Shown in pieces: positions 8,231 through 17,408 of a stretch of 64,000 nucleotides of DNA; position 1 is the first letter of the stretch, and each line of letters begins with the position of its first letter. The stretch lies in assembly GCF_900106805.1 (NCBI RefSeq), contig NZ_FNNP01000001.1, positions 868,001 through 932,000 on the forward strand, read 5' to 3'. The notes under the pieces were generated by a model. It had not been told where the DNA came from. It saw only the letters and a program-made list of their open reading frames with translations, and did not search any database. The position numbers and the translations under genes were made by a program. The DNA comes from Ruegeria halocynthiae (GTDB lineage Bacteria; Pseudomonadota; Alphaproteobacteria; Rhodobacterales; Rhodobacteraceae).

Positions 8231-10639
8231 TCAGTGTGCGGTTGCAGATGGACCAGCACCTTCCGCTGCTTTTGCTGCAGCAGCAGCCGCTTCCTCAGCA
8301 GCCTCATCCCAATCCACCGACTCGGGCTTACGCACCAATGCATGTTCAAGGACTTCCGAGACGTGATTGACCGGGATGATTTTCAGCCCTTCTTTCACGT
8401 TGTCCGGAATTTCCGCCAGGTCCTTCTCGTTTTCTTCCGGGATCAAAACCGTCTTGATCCCGCCCCGAAGGGCAGCCAGCAGTTTTTCCTTGAGTCCACC
8501 AATTGGCATCGCGTTCCCCCGCAATGAGACCTCGCCGGTCATGGCGATGTCCTTGCGCACCGGAATACCGGTCAGCACCGAAACGATCGACGTTACCATG
8601 GCCAAACCGGCACTCGGCCCATCCTTGGGTGTTGCGCCGTCAGGCACGTGAACGTGGATGTCGATCTTGTCGAACTTCGGTGGTTTCACCCCGATCTGAG
8701 GAGAAATTGACCGCACATAAGACGAGGCAGCGTCGATAGATTCTTTCATCACATCACCCAGCTTGCCGGTGGTCTTCATCCGGCCTTTTCCGGGCAGTTT
8801 CAGCGCCTCGATTTGCAGCAAATCGCCACCAACAGACGTCCAGGCCAGACCTGTGACAACACCGACCTGATCATCCTGTTCGGCCAGCCCATAGCGGAAC
8901 TTGGGCACGCCAAGGAAATCATCCAGATTTTCCGGCGTCACCGAAACGGTTTCAGCCTCTTTCTTGATGATTTTGGTCAGCGACTTCCGCGCCACCTTAG
9001 CAATCTCGCGTTCAAGGTTCCGCACACCCGCCTCGCGCGTATAGGTGCGGATGATCGACTGCAGCGCGTCATCTGTCAGTTCGAACTCTTTGTCCTTCAG
9101 GCCGTGGTTCTTGACCTGCTTACTGATCAGATGCTGCTTGGCGATCTCGCTCTTTTCATCTTCGGTGTAACCGGCCAGCGGAATGATCTCCATCCGGTCT
9201 AGCAGAGGCCCAGGCATGTTGTAGCTGTTCGAAGTGGTCAGGAACATCACGTTCGACAGGTCATATTCGACCTCAAGATAGTGGTCCATGAACGTGCTGT
9301 TCTGTTCCGGATCCAACACTTCCAGCATTGCCGAGGCCGGGTCACCACGGAAGTCCTGTCCCATCTTGTCGATTTCATCCAACAAGATCAGCGGGTTTGT
9401 GGTTTTCGCCTTTTTCAGCGCCTGAATGATCTTACCGGGCATCGACCCGATATAAGTCCGACGGTGACCTCTGATCTCGGATTCATCACGTACACCGCCC
9501 AGCGAGATGCGGATGAACTCACGCCCCGTCGCACGTGCGACAGACTTACCAAGCGAGGTTTTACCCACACCCGGAGGGCCAACAAGGCACATGATCGGGC
9601 CTTTCAACTTTTTCGAGCGCTGCTGAACCGCCAGATACTCAACGATCCGTTCCTTGACTTTCTCAAGGCCATAGTGATCGGCGTCCAGAATGTCCTGCGC
9701 GCGACCCAGATCCTTTTTGACGCGGGATTTCGTGCCCCACGGCAGAGCCAAAATCCAATCGAGATAATTGCGCACAACAGTGGCCTCGGCCGACATGGGC
9801 GACATGTTCTTGAGCTTCTTCAGCTCGCCTTCCGCCTTTTCGCGCGCTTCTTTCGACAGTTTGGTCTCGTTGATTTTCGCTTCCAACTCGGCAACTTCGT
9901 TGCTGCCATCCTCACCGTCGCCCAGCTCCTTCTGAATGGCTTTCATCTGCTCATTCAGATAATACTCGCGCTGCGTCTTCTCCATCTGAGATTTGACGCG
10001 GGTCTTGATCTTTTTCTCGACCTGCAGGACAGACATTTCGCCTTGCATCAGGCCATAGACCTTCTCAAGCCGCTCGCTGACCGAGAGCGTCTCAAGCAAC
10101 TCCTGCTTTTGCTCAACTTCGATCCCCAAATGACCCGATACGAGATCAGCCAGCTTGGCGGACTCGGTGGTTTCACCCACAGCGGCCAACGCTTCTTCGG
10201 GGATGTTCTTACGCACCTTGGCATAGCGCTCGAACTCGTCGGTGACAGCGCGCAGCAGCGCTTCGGTCGTTGTGACATCACCCGGAATTTCAGTCAGATA
10301 CTCGGCCCTGGCTTCGAAAAACTGATCATTTTCAAGAAATTCCGTGATCTGTACACGCGCCTGACCTTCGACCAGCACCTTCACGGTGCCATCGGGCAGC
10401 TTCAGCAGTTGCAGAACGTTGGCCAGAACGCCCGAGCGGTAGATACCGTCGATTTCGGGATCATCCTCGCCGGGATCAATCTGGCTGGACAACAGAATTT
10501 GCTTGTCATCCTGCATCACCTCTTCCAGCGCGCGGACCGATTTATCTCGGCCCACGAACAGCGGCACGATCATATGTGGGAAAACCACGATATCGCGCAG
10601 CGGCAGAACGGGGTATGAGGAATTCAGAGGCTCTTGCAT
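8231..10639 (-). CDS. lon: ATP-dependent Lon protease
   Basis: A cytoplasmic AAA+ serine protease of 802 residues, full family length, which degrades damaged and regulatory proteins. The LON N-domain begins with YPVLPLRDIVVFPHMIVPLFVGR. A coiled-coil region follows (KSQMEKTQREYYLNEQMKAIQKELG). The ATPase has Walker A GPPGVGKTSL and Walker B PLILLDEIDKM. The protease domain has the catalytic serine in KDGPSAG and lysine in GGLKEKLLAA. The ATG at 10639 has AAGGA six bases upstream. The C-terminal tail is Ala/Glu-rich. A heat-shock-type promoter is visible upstream. Confidence 0.98.
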   Translation of the reverse strand: MQEPLNSSYPVLPLRDIVVFPHMIVPLFVGRDKSVRALEEVMQDDKQILLSSQIDPGEDDPEIDGIYRSGVLANVLQLLKLPDGTVKVLVEGQARVQITEFLENDQFFEARAEYLTEIPGDVTTTEALLRAVTDEFERYAKVRKNIPEEALAAVGETTESAKLADLVSGHLGIEVEQKQELLETLSVSERLEKVYGLMQGEMSVLQVEKKIKTRVKSQMEKTQREYYLNEQMKAIQKELGDGEDGSNEVAELEAKINETKLSKEAREKAEGELKKLKNMSPMSAEATVVRNYLDWILALPWGTKSRVKKDLGRAQDILDADHYGLEKVKERIVEYLAVQQRSKKLKGPIMCLVGPPGVGKTSLGKSVARATGREFIRISLGGVRDESEIRGHRRTYIGSMPGKIIQALKKAKTTNPLILLDEIDKMGQDFRGDPASAMLEVLDPEQNSTFMDHYLEVEYDLSNVMFLTTSNSYNMPGPLLDRMEIIPLAGYTEDEKSEIAKQHLISKQVKNHGLKDKEFELTDDALQSIIRTYTREAGVRNLEREIAKVARKSLTKIIKKEAETVSVTPENLDDFLGVPKFRYGLAEQDDQVGVVTGLAWTSVGGDLLQIEALKLPGKGRMKTTGKLGDVMKESIDAASSYVRSISPQIGVKPPKFDKIDIHVHVPDGATPKDGPSAGLAMVTSIVSVLTGIPVRKDIAMTGEVSLRGNAMPIGGLKEKLLAALRGGIKTVLIPEENEKDLAEIPDNVKEGLKIIPVNHVSEVLEHALVRKPESVDWDEAAEEAAAAAAKAAEGAGPSATAH

Positions 10640-10718
10640 GCTCTATCCTTATCATTGGCAAGACGGCGCTGGTCCCTGAATCAGGCAACCATTGGCTGTC
10701 TCCTGTCTTGGACGATAA

Positions 10719-10748
10719 AGGTGGGGCACCTGCACCCCTATTTCAACC
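10719..10748 (-). promoter_or_regulatory. Putative heat-shock sigma (RpoH) promoter of lon
   Basis: Reading toward lon, GTTGAAA (with TTGAAA at 10746-10741) is separated by 14 bases from CCCCAC (10726-10721), about 80 bases before the lon ATG. This closely follows the E. coli sigma-32 pattern CTTGAAA-N14-CCCCAT, and lon is a classical heat-shock gene. Assignment is by motif only. Confidence 0.5.
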
Positions 10749-10873
10749 TCATCGCCGTTTGTCGTGATGCAGAATGACCCGTTGATTTGGCGACTTCAAG
10801 GCATCCCGCAGACATATCCACCGTTTTCGACGAAACACGACGACAAGTTGGGTGTTAAATCACCACGCGCAGG

Positions 10874-11284
10874 TCAAAACACACTCTGTTTGGCCCGGGA
10901 CAAAAAGAAGCCGTGGCCGACTTCGTTTCGGCATTCCAGTCCCTTTCTCGAGGAATGGCAGACAAAACCGCCAAACGTTCCGGTGATACCATACTCCGCA
11001 CGATCAAACCCGTCGCGATTATGGTTCAATGGCTGGCACAGCATTCGCACTGCGCCGGTATTAGTCATGAAAAAATCATGACCCCAGTCCGATTGACAAT
11101 CCGCTGGCCGAGGAAAAGCGGGTGCGCCGCTGCGCTCGATTATGGTGCACGACAGGTCCGAGACACTAGCCCCCTCTCCGACCACACACTGGATGTTCTC
11201 GGACGGGGTTTCGAATGTCCAGACGTCAGCCTGCGAGGTCGACGCACAAAGAACGATTGCAATAGAAATAAGAAAGCGAGGCAT
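10874..11284 (-). CDS. Small secreted protein, possibly DUF6636-like
   Basis: A 136-residue protein with an N-terminal signal peptide (PRFLISIAIVLCASTSQA, cleavage near residue 19). The mature part starts with WTFETPSENIQCVVGE and holds six cysteines, in IQCVV, LSCTI, ADCQS, MLCQP, FVCHS and LECRN, suggesting a disulphide-bonded periplasmic or exported fold. The pattern F.TPS.NI.C resembles a small uncharacterised secreted family, which I recall as DUF6636 but cannot verify. AGGAGG lies five bases before the ATG. It sits alone between lon and tgt. Function unknown. Confidence 0.75.
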   Translation of the reverse strand: MPRFLISIAIVLCASTSQADVWTFETPSENIQCVVGEGASVSDLSCTIIERSGAPAFPRPADCQSDWGHDFFMTNTGAVRMLCQPLNHNRDGFDRAEYGITGTFGGFVCHSSRKGLECRNEVGHGFFLSRAKQSVF

Positions 11285-11377
11285 TGAATCCTCCTAAACA
11301 AAACAAATGAAATCGATAAAACAAACCGGGGACAGTATAGCAAATAATGCGACGTTTGTCACCGCTCGGACCACAAT

Positions 11378-12508
11378 CTAAAGCGGCTCAATATCGCCCT
11401 GTTCCCGTTGCGCTTGAAAGCGAGCCTGCCATTGAGCAAAGGCGCCCCCGGCGATCGCGTCCCTCATCCCATGCATGATCTCTTGAAAGTAATGCAGGTT
11501 GTGCCATGTCAGCAGCATACCCGAAATCATTTCATTCGAGCGGAACACGTGGTGCAGATAGGCCCGTGAGTAGCTTGAACAGGCCGGACAGCTACACTGC
11601 TCATCCAGCGGTCGCGGATCATCGGCGTGACGGGCATTCTTGATGTTGATCACGCCGTAACGTGTGAAAACCTGACCCGTTCGACCGGACCGTGAGGGCA
11701 ATACGCAATCCATCATGTCGATGCCGCGCGCGACTGCGCCTACGATGTCGTCCGGCTTGCCCACACCCATCAGGTAACGCGGCTTGTCCTCGGGCAGGAA
11801 ATCGGGCGCATAGTCGAGGCAATCTAACATGGCCTCTTGACCTTCACCAACAGCCAGGCCGCCAACAGCGTAGCCTTCAAAGCCTATCTGCTTCAATGCT
11901 TCGGCGCTTTCCTCACGCAGATCCTGTTCCAGGCCGCCCTGCATTATGCCAAATAGCGCGTGTCCCGGGCGATCCCCGAATGCGTCCCGAGACCGGTCCG
12001 CCCATCGCATCGAAAGGCGCATCGACTCAGCAATCCGCTCGCGGTCTGCGGGCAGCGCCGGGCATTCATCGAAACACATCACGATATCTGATCCCAGCAG
12101 CCGCTGGATCTCCATCGAGCGTTCCGGAGTGAGCTCATGCCGTGAGCCATCGATATGCGATTTGAAGGTCACGCCCTTTTCGGTCAACTTGCGCAGCCCG
12201 GCCAGCGACATCACCTGAAACCCACCCGAGTCAGTTAGGATCGGGCGCTCCCAATTCATGAACTTGTGTAGCCCGCCCAGCCGGTCAATCCGCTCGGCCG
12301 TGGGGCGCAGCATCAGGTGGTAGGTGTTACCCAGCAGGATATCCGCACCGGTCGCGCGCACGCTTTCAGGCATCATCGCCTTTACCGTCGCCGCAGTTCC
12401 GACCGGCATGAACGCAGGCGTCCGCACCTCTCCGCGCGGCGTGTTGATCACGCCTGTGCGGGCTTTGCCATCGGTGGCTTTCAGGTCAAACGAGAAACGG
12501 TCAGTCAT
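11378..12508 (-). CDS. tgt: Queuine tRNA-ribosyltransferase
   Basis: tRNA-guanine transglycosylase, about 376 residues, the usual length. It exchanges guanine 34 for preQ1 in tRNAs with GUN anticodons, including the two tRNA-Asp genes of this window. The (beta/alpha)8 barrel has the active-site aspartate motif [12 protein letters not shown], and the second catalytic region lies around [30 protein letters not shown]. The zinc site is the Cys-x-Cys-x2-Cys...His cluster [18 protein letters not shown]. An upstream in-frame ATG exists at 12562, but [14 protein letters not shown] at 12508 is the family start and has GAGG seven bases before it. Confidence 0.97.
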   Translation of the reverse strand: MTDRFSFDLKATDGKARTGVINTPRGEVRTPAFMPVGTAATVKAMMPESVRATGADILLGNTYHLMLRPTAERIDRLGGLHKFMNWERPILTDSGGFQVMSLAGLRKLTEKGVTFKSHIDGSRHELTPERSMEIQRLLGSDIVMCFDECPALPADRERIAESMRLSMRWADRSRDAFGDRPGHALFGIMQGGLEQDLREESAEALKQIGFEGYAVGGLAVGEGQEAMLDCLDYAPDFLPEDKPRYLMGVGKPDDIVGAVARGIDMMDCVLPSRSGRTGQVFTRYGVINIKNARHADDPRPLDEQCSCPACSSYSRAYLHHVFRSNEMISGMLLTWHNLHYFQEIMHGMRDAIAGGAFAQWQARFQAQREQGDIEPL

Positions 12509-12571
12509 CTTGGGGCCTCGGGTCGCGGAACCGGGCAGGCTTTGCCCGATCTGCAGGTGCAATGCAACCCG

Positions 12572-13483
12572 TCAGGGCAGCGAGCTCACCCGCTCGGTAA
12601 ACAGACGCACAACCCCTGCCCCATCCACATCCCGACATACCTGCACCAGAGGGCGTGTCGGGTCGCAACGGGTCGCGCCGATTTCAGGCCCGTCGAGTAC
12701 CACGTTCAAACCCGTATCAACCATTTCAAACATCGGTTCATGAGTACAGGCGATTACGGCGGTCGAATCGTGCAGACCACACCCTTCCAGCCCGCCGATT
12801 TCCTTGTAAAACTTGAGGTAGAAACGAGAAATATCCCGCAGGAACCCACCCATATCGCGCGAACGCCGAGCCAGATCATCAAAATCCGCAGTCTCGTAGA
12901 GGGTCTTGAGCGTCACATCCAATCCAACCAACACGGTGGGTGGCGGCGCGGCAAAGACCTCATCCGCGGCTTTGGCATCGTGGTATATATTGGCCTCGGC
13001 ATGTTCCGTGATGTTTCCGCGGCAGAACACGGCGCCGCCCATGATGACCAGTTTGCACAGGTTCCTCGAAAACTCAGGGTCCAGCCGTATCGCATCCGCG
13101 ATATTGGTTAATGGTCCGACAGCGCAGACAACCAATTCACCCCGATGCACCCGCGCCATTTCGACAAGAAACTCAGCCGCTGGCAGCGTATGGTTTTCTC
13201 CGATCTGGGGGATTTCGGTGAAATCCCCAAACCCTTCCGGCCCGTGCACATGCTCGGACGGAGCATGGCTGCTTTCACCACGCGCGAACGGCGCACCTTC
13301 AGCAACCGGAATGTTCATGCCCAGCCTGTCTACCAGGTAGCGCGCGTTGCGGCTGGACTGACGTACATGAGTATTGCCGAAAACAGCCGTCAGGCCGATC
13401 AATTCGATATCGGGCGCTGCGGCGGCATAGGCGATGGCCATGGCATCATCTATGCCGGGGTCAGTATCGATTATCAGTTTCAT
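12572..13483 (-). CDS. Inosine-uridine preferring nucleoside hydrolase
   Basis: A 303-residue ribonucleoside hydrolase that cleaves nucleosides to base and ribose. The calcium-binding aspartate cluster DTDPGIDDAMA is at residues 5-15 when translation starts at the ATG at 13483 (MKLIIDTDPGIDD). Family motifs VFGNTHV, AVGPLTNIADAI, and MGGAV with AEANIYHDAKAA are all present, and the C-terminal GLHDSTAV aspartate completes the metal site. Upstream codons back to 13642 add a sequence without homologous character, so the short start is preferred. It could be one gene unit with tgt, 63 bp downstream on the same strand. Nucleoside specificity is not predictable. Confidence 0.92.
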   Translation of the reverse strand: MKLIIDTDPGIDDAMAIAYAAAAPDIELIGLTAVFGNTHVRQSSRNARYLVDRLGMNIPVAEGAPFARGESSHAPSEHVHGPEGFGDFTEIPQIGENHTLPAAEFLVEMARVHRGELVVCAVGPLTNIADAIRLDPEFSRNLCKLVIMGGAVFCRGNITEHAEANIYHDAKAADEVFAAPPPTVLVGLDVTLKTLYETADFDDLARRSRDMGGFLRDISRFYLKFYKEIGGLEGCGLHDSTAVIACTHEPMFEMVDTGLNVVLDGPEIGATRCDPTRPLVQVCRDVDGAGVVRLFTERVSSLP

Positions 13484-13656
13484 CCCCGCCCGATACCGCA
13501 AACGCCACCGGATGCAAAGCGGCCACAAGGTGAAATCCCGCACCGCTTTAGTGCTTTCAAACACTTGCATTCCTGCCGACTCAATCCATACCAGAGTTGA
13601 AATCGGGCGACTCAATCCCCAAATGTATACTATAGTACACAATAATGAGGACAGTT

Positions 13657-14547
13657 ATGACAGAAGACCAAATCATCGGACTGCTTACATCGAACATCAT
13701 CTATTTACTGGCGGCAGCTTTTATCGTCATCGTTATCCTGAAAGGGATCAAAATCGTTCCCCAATCCGAGAAATATGTTGTGGAACGGTTTGGCCGCCTG
13801 CATTCGGTTCTCGGGCCTGGCATCAATTTCATCGTTCCTTTTCTGGATGTTGCGCGCCACAAGATATCCATTCTGGAACGTCAGCTTCCCAACGCAACGC
13901 AGGATGCGATCACCAAAGACAATGTTCTGGTGCAGATCGACACTTCGGTATTCTATCGTATTCTCGAACCCGAAAAGACGGTCTACCGTATCCGTGACGT
14001 AGACGGTGCGATTGCTACCACTGTGGCAGGTATCGTGCGTGCCGAGATTGGTAAAATGGATCTCGATGAGGTTCAGTCGAACCGCGCACAACTGATCACG
14101 CGCATTCAGGAAAGTGTTGAAACAGCAGTGGATGACTGGGGGATCGAAGTGACCCGCGCCGAGATTCTGGACGTAAATCTGGATCAGGCCACCCGCGATG
14201 CGATGCTGCAGCAGCTGAACGCTGAACGCGCGCGTCGTGCACAGGTGACTGAAGCCGAAGGTCAGAAACGCTCTGTCGAACTTCACGCTGATGCTGAGCT
14301 TTATGCAGCCGAGCAGGCCGCCAAAGCCCGCCGCATTCAGGCCGAGGCCGAGGCCTTCGCGACCGAAGTTGTTGCCAAGGCTATTCAAGACAACGGCATC
14401 GAGGCAGCGCAATACCAGGTGGCTTTGAAGCAGGTGGAGTCTCTAAACTCACTTGGCACCGGAAGCGGCTCGAAAACCATCGTTGTTCCTGCCAACGCGC
14501 TAGAAGCATTCGGAAACGCCTTCAACATGCTAAAAGGAGGCAAGTAA
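13657..14547 (+). CDS. SPFH/band 7 membrane protein (QmcA-type)
   Basis: A protein of about 296 residues with one N-terminal membrane segment (NIIYLLAAAFIVIVILKGI), followed by an SPFH/band 7 domain (IVPQSEKYVVERFGRLHSVLGPGINFIVPFLD). A long coiled coil rich in Ala/Glu/Arg follows (AERARRAQVTEAEGQKRSV...AARRIQAEAEAFA-like). Such proteins oligomerise in the membrane and organise microdomains or modulate proteases. An ATG at 13645 also exists, but GAGGA lies just before the ATG at 13657. The stop overlaps the start of the NfeD gene by one base (TAATG), the classic stomatin/NfeD operon. A TATA-rich palindrome (TACTATAGTA, 13628-13637) lies in the promoter region. Confidence 0.93.
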   Translation: MTEDQIIGLLTSNIIYLLAAAFIVIVILKGIKIVPQSEKYVVERFGRLHSVLGPGINFIVPFLDVARHKISILERQLPNATQDAITKDNVLVQIDTSVFYRILEPEKTVYRIRDVDGAIATTVAGIVRAEIGKMDLDEVQSNRAQLITRIQESVETAVDDWGIEVTRAEILDVNLDQATRDAMLQQLNAERARRAQVTEAEGQKRSVELHADAELYAAEQAAKARRIQAEAEAFATEVVAKAIQDNGIEAAQYQVALKQVESLNSLGTGSGSKTIVVPANALEAFGNAFNMLKGGK

Positions 14548-14825
14548 TGGCAGATCCCTTCTGGCTGACCTGGTGGATATGGCTGGCCGGTGCCCTCGTT
14601 CTGGCAATTGTCGAAGTTGTTCTGCCCGGTTTCATCTTTCTGGGCTTTGCAATCGGTGCGGCGATCACTGGGCTCTTGCTGCTGATCCCGGGTGTGACCC
14701 CGAGCCTGCCTATTCTGCTGCTGATCTTCGCAGTTCTGTCGCTGATCGCATGGCTGGTGTTGCGGCGAATGTTTGCATTGCCCCATGGGCAAGTGAAAAC
14801 CTTCAACCACGACATTAATGATTGA
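14547..14825 (+). CDS. NfeD-family membrane protein
   Basis: A 92-residue inner-membrane protein with two to three hydrophobic helices (WWIWLAGALVLAIVEVVLPGFIFLG, then LPILLLIFAVLSLIAWLVLRR). It ends in a short soluble tail that would be the start of an OB-like domain in longer NfeD proteins. It is the usual partner of the preceding SPFH protein, with start and stop sharing one base. This is the short YbbK-like form without the ClpP-class protease domain. Confidence 0.88.
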   Translation: MADPFWLTWWIWLAGALVLAIVEVVLPGFIFLGFAIGAAITGLLLLIPGVTPSLPILLLIFAVLSLIAWLVLRRMFALPHGQVKTFNHDIND

Positions 14826-14830
14826 CCACG

Positions 14831-14855
14831 CGTGGCGCCCGTAACAGGCGCCACG
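14831..14855. repeat. 9-bp inverted repeat after the NfeD gene
   Basis: CGTGGCGCC and GGCGCCACG flank a 7-base spacer just after the NfeD stop. The stem would be strong, but no T-run follows on either side, so it may protect the 3' end or act in Rho-dependent termination rather than as an intrinsic terminator. Confidence 0.6.
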
Positions 14856-14920
14856 CCCCCTCTGGACGCTGCCCCGCACTTTCCCTATATAATTTCTCAG
14901 GTAACAGACCCGAGGCTTCA

Positions 14921-15283
14921 ATGACCCATCCCAGCGAACAGTTTGAAGGCAGCCCGCTGATTGCACCTTCAACCATCGAGCACCCCCTGTACGAACACGT
15001 TGTGGAAGCCTGTCGGACGGTTTTTGATCCTGAGATTCCGGTCAATATTTATGATCTGGGCTTGATCTACACGATCGACATCAACAGCGAAAACGCCGTG
15101 AAAGTAATCATGACGCTGACAGCGCCCGGTTGCCCGGTTGCGGGCGAGATGCCTGGCTGGATCGTAGAAGCGATAGAACCCGTAGCGGGCGTCAAGGAAG
15201 TAGATGTCGAACTCACTTGGGAGCCACCTTGGGGCATGGAGATGATGTCAGACGAAGCCCGCCTTGAGCTCGGGTTTATGTAA
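14921..15283 (+). CDS. Fe-S cluster assembly protein, MIP18/DUF59 (SufT-like)
   Basis: A protein of about 120 residues of the MIP18/DUF59 family that helps mature iron-sulfur proteins. Signature blocks are DPEIPVNIYDLGLIY and MTLTAPGCPVAGEMPGW, the latter carrying the conserved cysteine, followed by VDVELTWEPPWG. The ATG at 14921 (MTHPSEQFEG) has GAGG six bases upstream. The open frame further upstream (from 14822) overlaps the hairpin and is not credible. In related genomes this gene normally follows sufBCDS. Here only this gene and an IscA-type gene about 0.7 kb away remain together. Confidence 0.9.
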   Translation: MTHPSEQFEGSPLIAPSTIEHPLYEHVVEACRTVFDPEIPVNIYDLGLIYTIDINSENAVKVIMTLTAPGCPVAGEMPGWIVEAIEPVAGVKEVDVELTWEPPWGMEMMSDEARLELGFM

Positions 15284-15505
15284 CTCGCATCAATCTACAG
15301 AATTTTGACGCTTGTCATGAAATGGTAATAAACCTGTTACCAATCCTTATTCTTAGCGACATAAACCAAAGGCATGTTTGCCGCGCTGGCATCGATCATC
15401 CCCGCTTTGCTGGCGTCTGGGCCAATAATCTGCCGTCCCCATACCAGATCTGCCCTGAATTTTGACCGCCCTTGCCCGAGGGCGGTCTTTTTCTGCCAAC
15501 GGATG
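15284..15505 (+). ncRNA. Candidate small RNA or long 3' UTR ending at an orphan terminator
   Basis: The 222 bases between the DUF59 gene and the next (minus-strand) gene hold no convincing gene but end in a strong plus-strand intrinsic terminator at 15464-15492. An ORF opens at ATG 15374 but runs through the terminator without a stop before it, so it is not a convincing protein. A weak promoter-like TTGTCA-N17-TGTTAC lies near 15314-15342. Either the transcript of the upstream gene carries a long 3' UTR, or a small RNA starts here. Confidence 0.3.
15464..15492 (+). terminator. Intrinsic terminator without an adjacent gene
   Basis: The stem GACCGCCCT / AGGGCGGTC around TGCCCG is followed by TTTTT on the plus strand, 180 bases after the nearest upstream stop codon. 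Confidence 0.85.
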
Positions 15506-15838
15506 TTAGTCGATCCCGCAGGTCGATTTGATTTCAGCCGCTCTGGCATCCAATTGTTTGATGTAATCCCCTGACAGCATCTTCAGATGCTTGTTTTCTG
15601 TTCCAGTGACCAGACCCAATAAGGCACCCGCGGGCAAAATTGAAACAACGCTTTCAACCTGTTGATCTTCTGCGTGTTTCTTTTCCGCAGCAATCGCGCG
15701 CAGATCGCCCGGAGCAGTGGAGCAGTTGACCGGGTGCCGCTTGCTGTCATCCGCGGCAAGGGCCGGACAAACCAACGCAACACACACCAATCCAATCGAA
15801 ACACCTCGTCCAATCATCTGCTTTGAAATTGCTGCCAT
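15506..15838 (-). CDS. Small secreted hypothetical protein
   Basis: A 110-residue protein from the ATG at 15838 with a signal peptide (GVSIGLVCVALVCPALA, then ADDSKRHPVNC). The mature part is about 80 residues with two cysteines (VNCSTAPGDLRAIAAEKKHAE and IKSTCGID) and a short Gly/Leu hydrophobic patch (SILPAGALLGLVTG). The frame extends upstream to 15913, but that extension would bury the signal peptide. The gene lies antisense-oriented between the two Fe-S assembly genes. No domain is recognised. Confidence 0.65.
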   Translation of the reverse strand: MAAISKQMIGRGVSIGLVCVALVCPALAADDSKRHPVNCSTAPGDLRAIAAEKKHAEDQQVESVVSILPAGALLGLVTGTENKHLKMLSGDYIKQLDARAAEIKSTCGID

Positions 15839-16010
15839 TTCTTCACGCCTCTTTCGGATTACTTCCAAACAATCGGTTCTATCTTGTACGCTAATGCCAT
15901 CTGGCTTTTCCAATCAACCCACCAACAGTGCGGGATTTGTATCCCTACGCTCTTGAGCCCGGCGTGTCTCGGTCTTAAATTGGACGTAACGCGCGAAAAC
16001 GGAGCCCATC

Positions 16011-16376
16011 ATGTTTGGCATTCCCGGCAAACAAGCCGTGACCATTACACCTAAAGCGGCTGAACAGATTGTTCGGCTGATGAAAATCGGCAGCCATGCC
16101 GGTCTGCGCATCGGCGTCAAAAAAGGCGGCTGTGCAGGTATGGAATACACCATGGACTATGTTGACGAGTCCGACTCGAACGATGAGGTCGTCGAACAAG
16201 ACGGTGCCCGGGTAATGATCGCACCCATGGCACAGATGTTTCTGTTCGGAACTGAGATCGACTACGAAGTCTCATTGCTGGAATCCGGCTTCAAGTTTCG
16301 CAACCCCAACGTGGTAGACGCCTGCGGCTGCGGCGAATCGATCAAGTTCGACGAAACGCTGGCCACCGAGCGTTAA
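16011..16376 (+). CDS. HesB/IscA-type iron-sulfur cluster carrier
   Basis: A 121-residue A-type carrier that receives and delivers Fe-S clusters. The three conserved cysteines are Cys41 in KKGGCAGMEY and Cys105/Cys107 in DACGCGESIKF, the family ligand pattern. It has an IscA/SufA core length with a short N-terminal extension. It is convergent with the oxygenase gene, whose stop overlaps its own by four bases. With the DUF59 gene it probably belongs to the cell's SUF-type pathway, though sufBCDS are not in this window. Confidence 0.93.
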   Translation: MFGIPGKQAVTITPKAAEQIVRLMKIGSHAGLRIGVKKGGCAGMEYTMDYVDESDSNDEVVEQDGARVMIAPMAQMFLFGTEIDYEVSLLESGFKFRNPNVVDACGCGESIKFDETLATER

Positions 16377-17287
16377 GACACTGCTTGCAGATGCACATAG
16401 GTCTCTTTGAAACGCCGCGTCAGATGCTCGCCGGCGCGGATCGTCGTGCCAGAGGATGGTGGGGCGACATTGGTGTCATATGAGGGGTTGAAGAACAGCG
16501 GAACTGAAATCCGCTCGTCCGCGCTGCCCTTGACCCGATGCTCAGTCGCCTTGATCTCTCCGGCGGTCCAGAATTCCAGCATTTCGCCGAAATTGATGAT
16601 GAACTGATCGGGCGCGGCCACTACTGCCTGCCACTCACCACTGGGCATACGAACCTCAAGGCCAGGCGTACCGTCGGTGGCCAGCAAGGTCAGGCAGCCA
16701 TAGTCGGTATGCGCACCAATGCCAAAATCGTTTTCCCCTGCCCAATCAGGGCGTTGCGGATAGAAATTACCACGCAAAAGTGCCATGGGAGTATCAAAGG
16801 CAGCATCAAAACTGTCCGCATTGCGACCAATGGCAACCGCTATGGCGCGCAAAACCCGCATCGCGACAGCACACGCGTCCGAATAGTAATACTGGATGGT
16901 GGTGCGGAAAACAGCATCGCCTGAAGGCCATAGATTCGGGGCGTACACACCCAGCCCGCGATCAGCATATGGATTGTCGGACGGCAGCTCAAAGCCGCAA
17001 TCAAAAACCTCTTTGTAATCCGGGTTGGCATTGGGATCGACCTGCTCAGAGCGTGACGCGCCCCAACCGCGATTTGCGCCGGTTGCCGCCATATCGACAC
17101 TTTGCTTGAAATCGTCGGGCTGGTGAAAGAACTTGCGATAAGTCGCAATCACCTGCTGCACCCGTTCAGCACTGAGCCCGGTATTGGAAATGGTCAGAAA
17201 ACCGACCCGGCCAACGGCATCTCTCAGCTTGTCCATTTCGACCGGATCGCCTTGATCCAGCATTGCGAGGTTTAGATTTTCAATCAT
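16373..17287 (-). CDS. Isopenicillin N synthase-family 2-oxoglutarate/Fe(II) oxygenase
   Basis: A 304-residue non-haem iron oxygenase. The double-stranded beta-helix iron triad is visible as HTD (His193, Asp195) and EHRV (His250), with the 2-oxoglutarate-binding RIS pair (Arg259, Ser261). The N-terminal DIOX_N region includes VGRVGFLTISNTGLS. The ATG at 17287 has AGAGGA six bases upstream. The longer open frame to 17521 overlaps the start of divergent tpiA and is rejected. The substrate is unknown; the family includes ethylene-forming, gibberellin-like and amino-acid-modifying enzymes. The two divergent starts lie 121 bp apart. Confidence 0.9.
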   Translation of the reverse strand: MIENLNLAMLDQGDPVEMDKLRDAVGRVGFLTISNTGLSAERVQQVIATYRKFFHQPDDFKQSVDMAATGANRGWGASRSEQVDPNANPDYKEVFDCGFELPSDNPYADRGLGVYAPNLWPSGDAVFRTTIQYYYSDACAVAMRVLRAIAVAIGRNADSFDAAFDTPMALLRGNFYPQRPDWAGENDFGIGAHTDYGCLTLLATDGTPGLEVRMPSGEWQAVVAAPDQFIINFGEMLEFWTAGEIKATEHRVKGSADERISVPLFFNPSYDTNVAPPSSGTTIRAGEHLTRRFKETYVHLQAVS

Positions 17288-17408
17288 GCCGTCCTCTGTA
17301 TTTTCCTGCGCAATGTCTCTCTGCCTTTCGCAGTCTGCAACCGGAATTGTCAGCCCTGCTTGCGGGTGATATCCGGGATGCACAACACATAAAACTGGAG
17401 GGATGGCA

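Noticed and set aside
9281..10618. A 445-codon open frame on the plus strand opposite lon
   Set aside because: It is antisense to lon. The long openness comes from lon's codon use, and no motif or ribosome site supports it.
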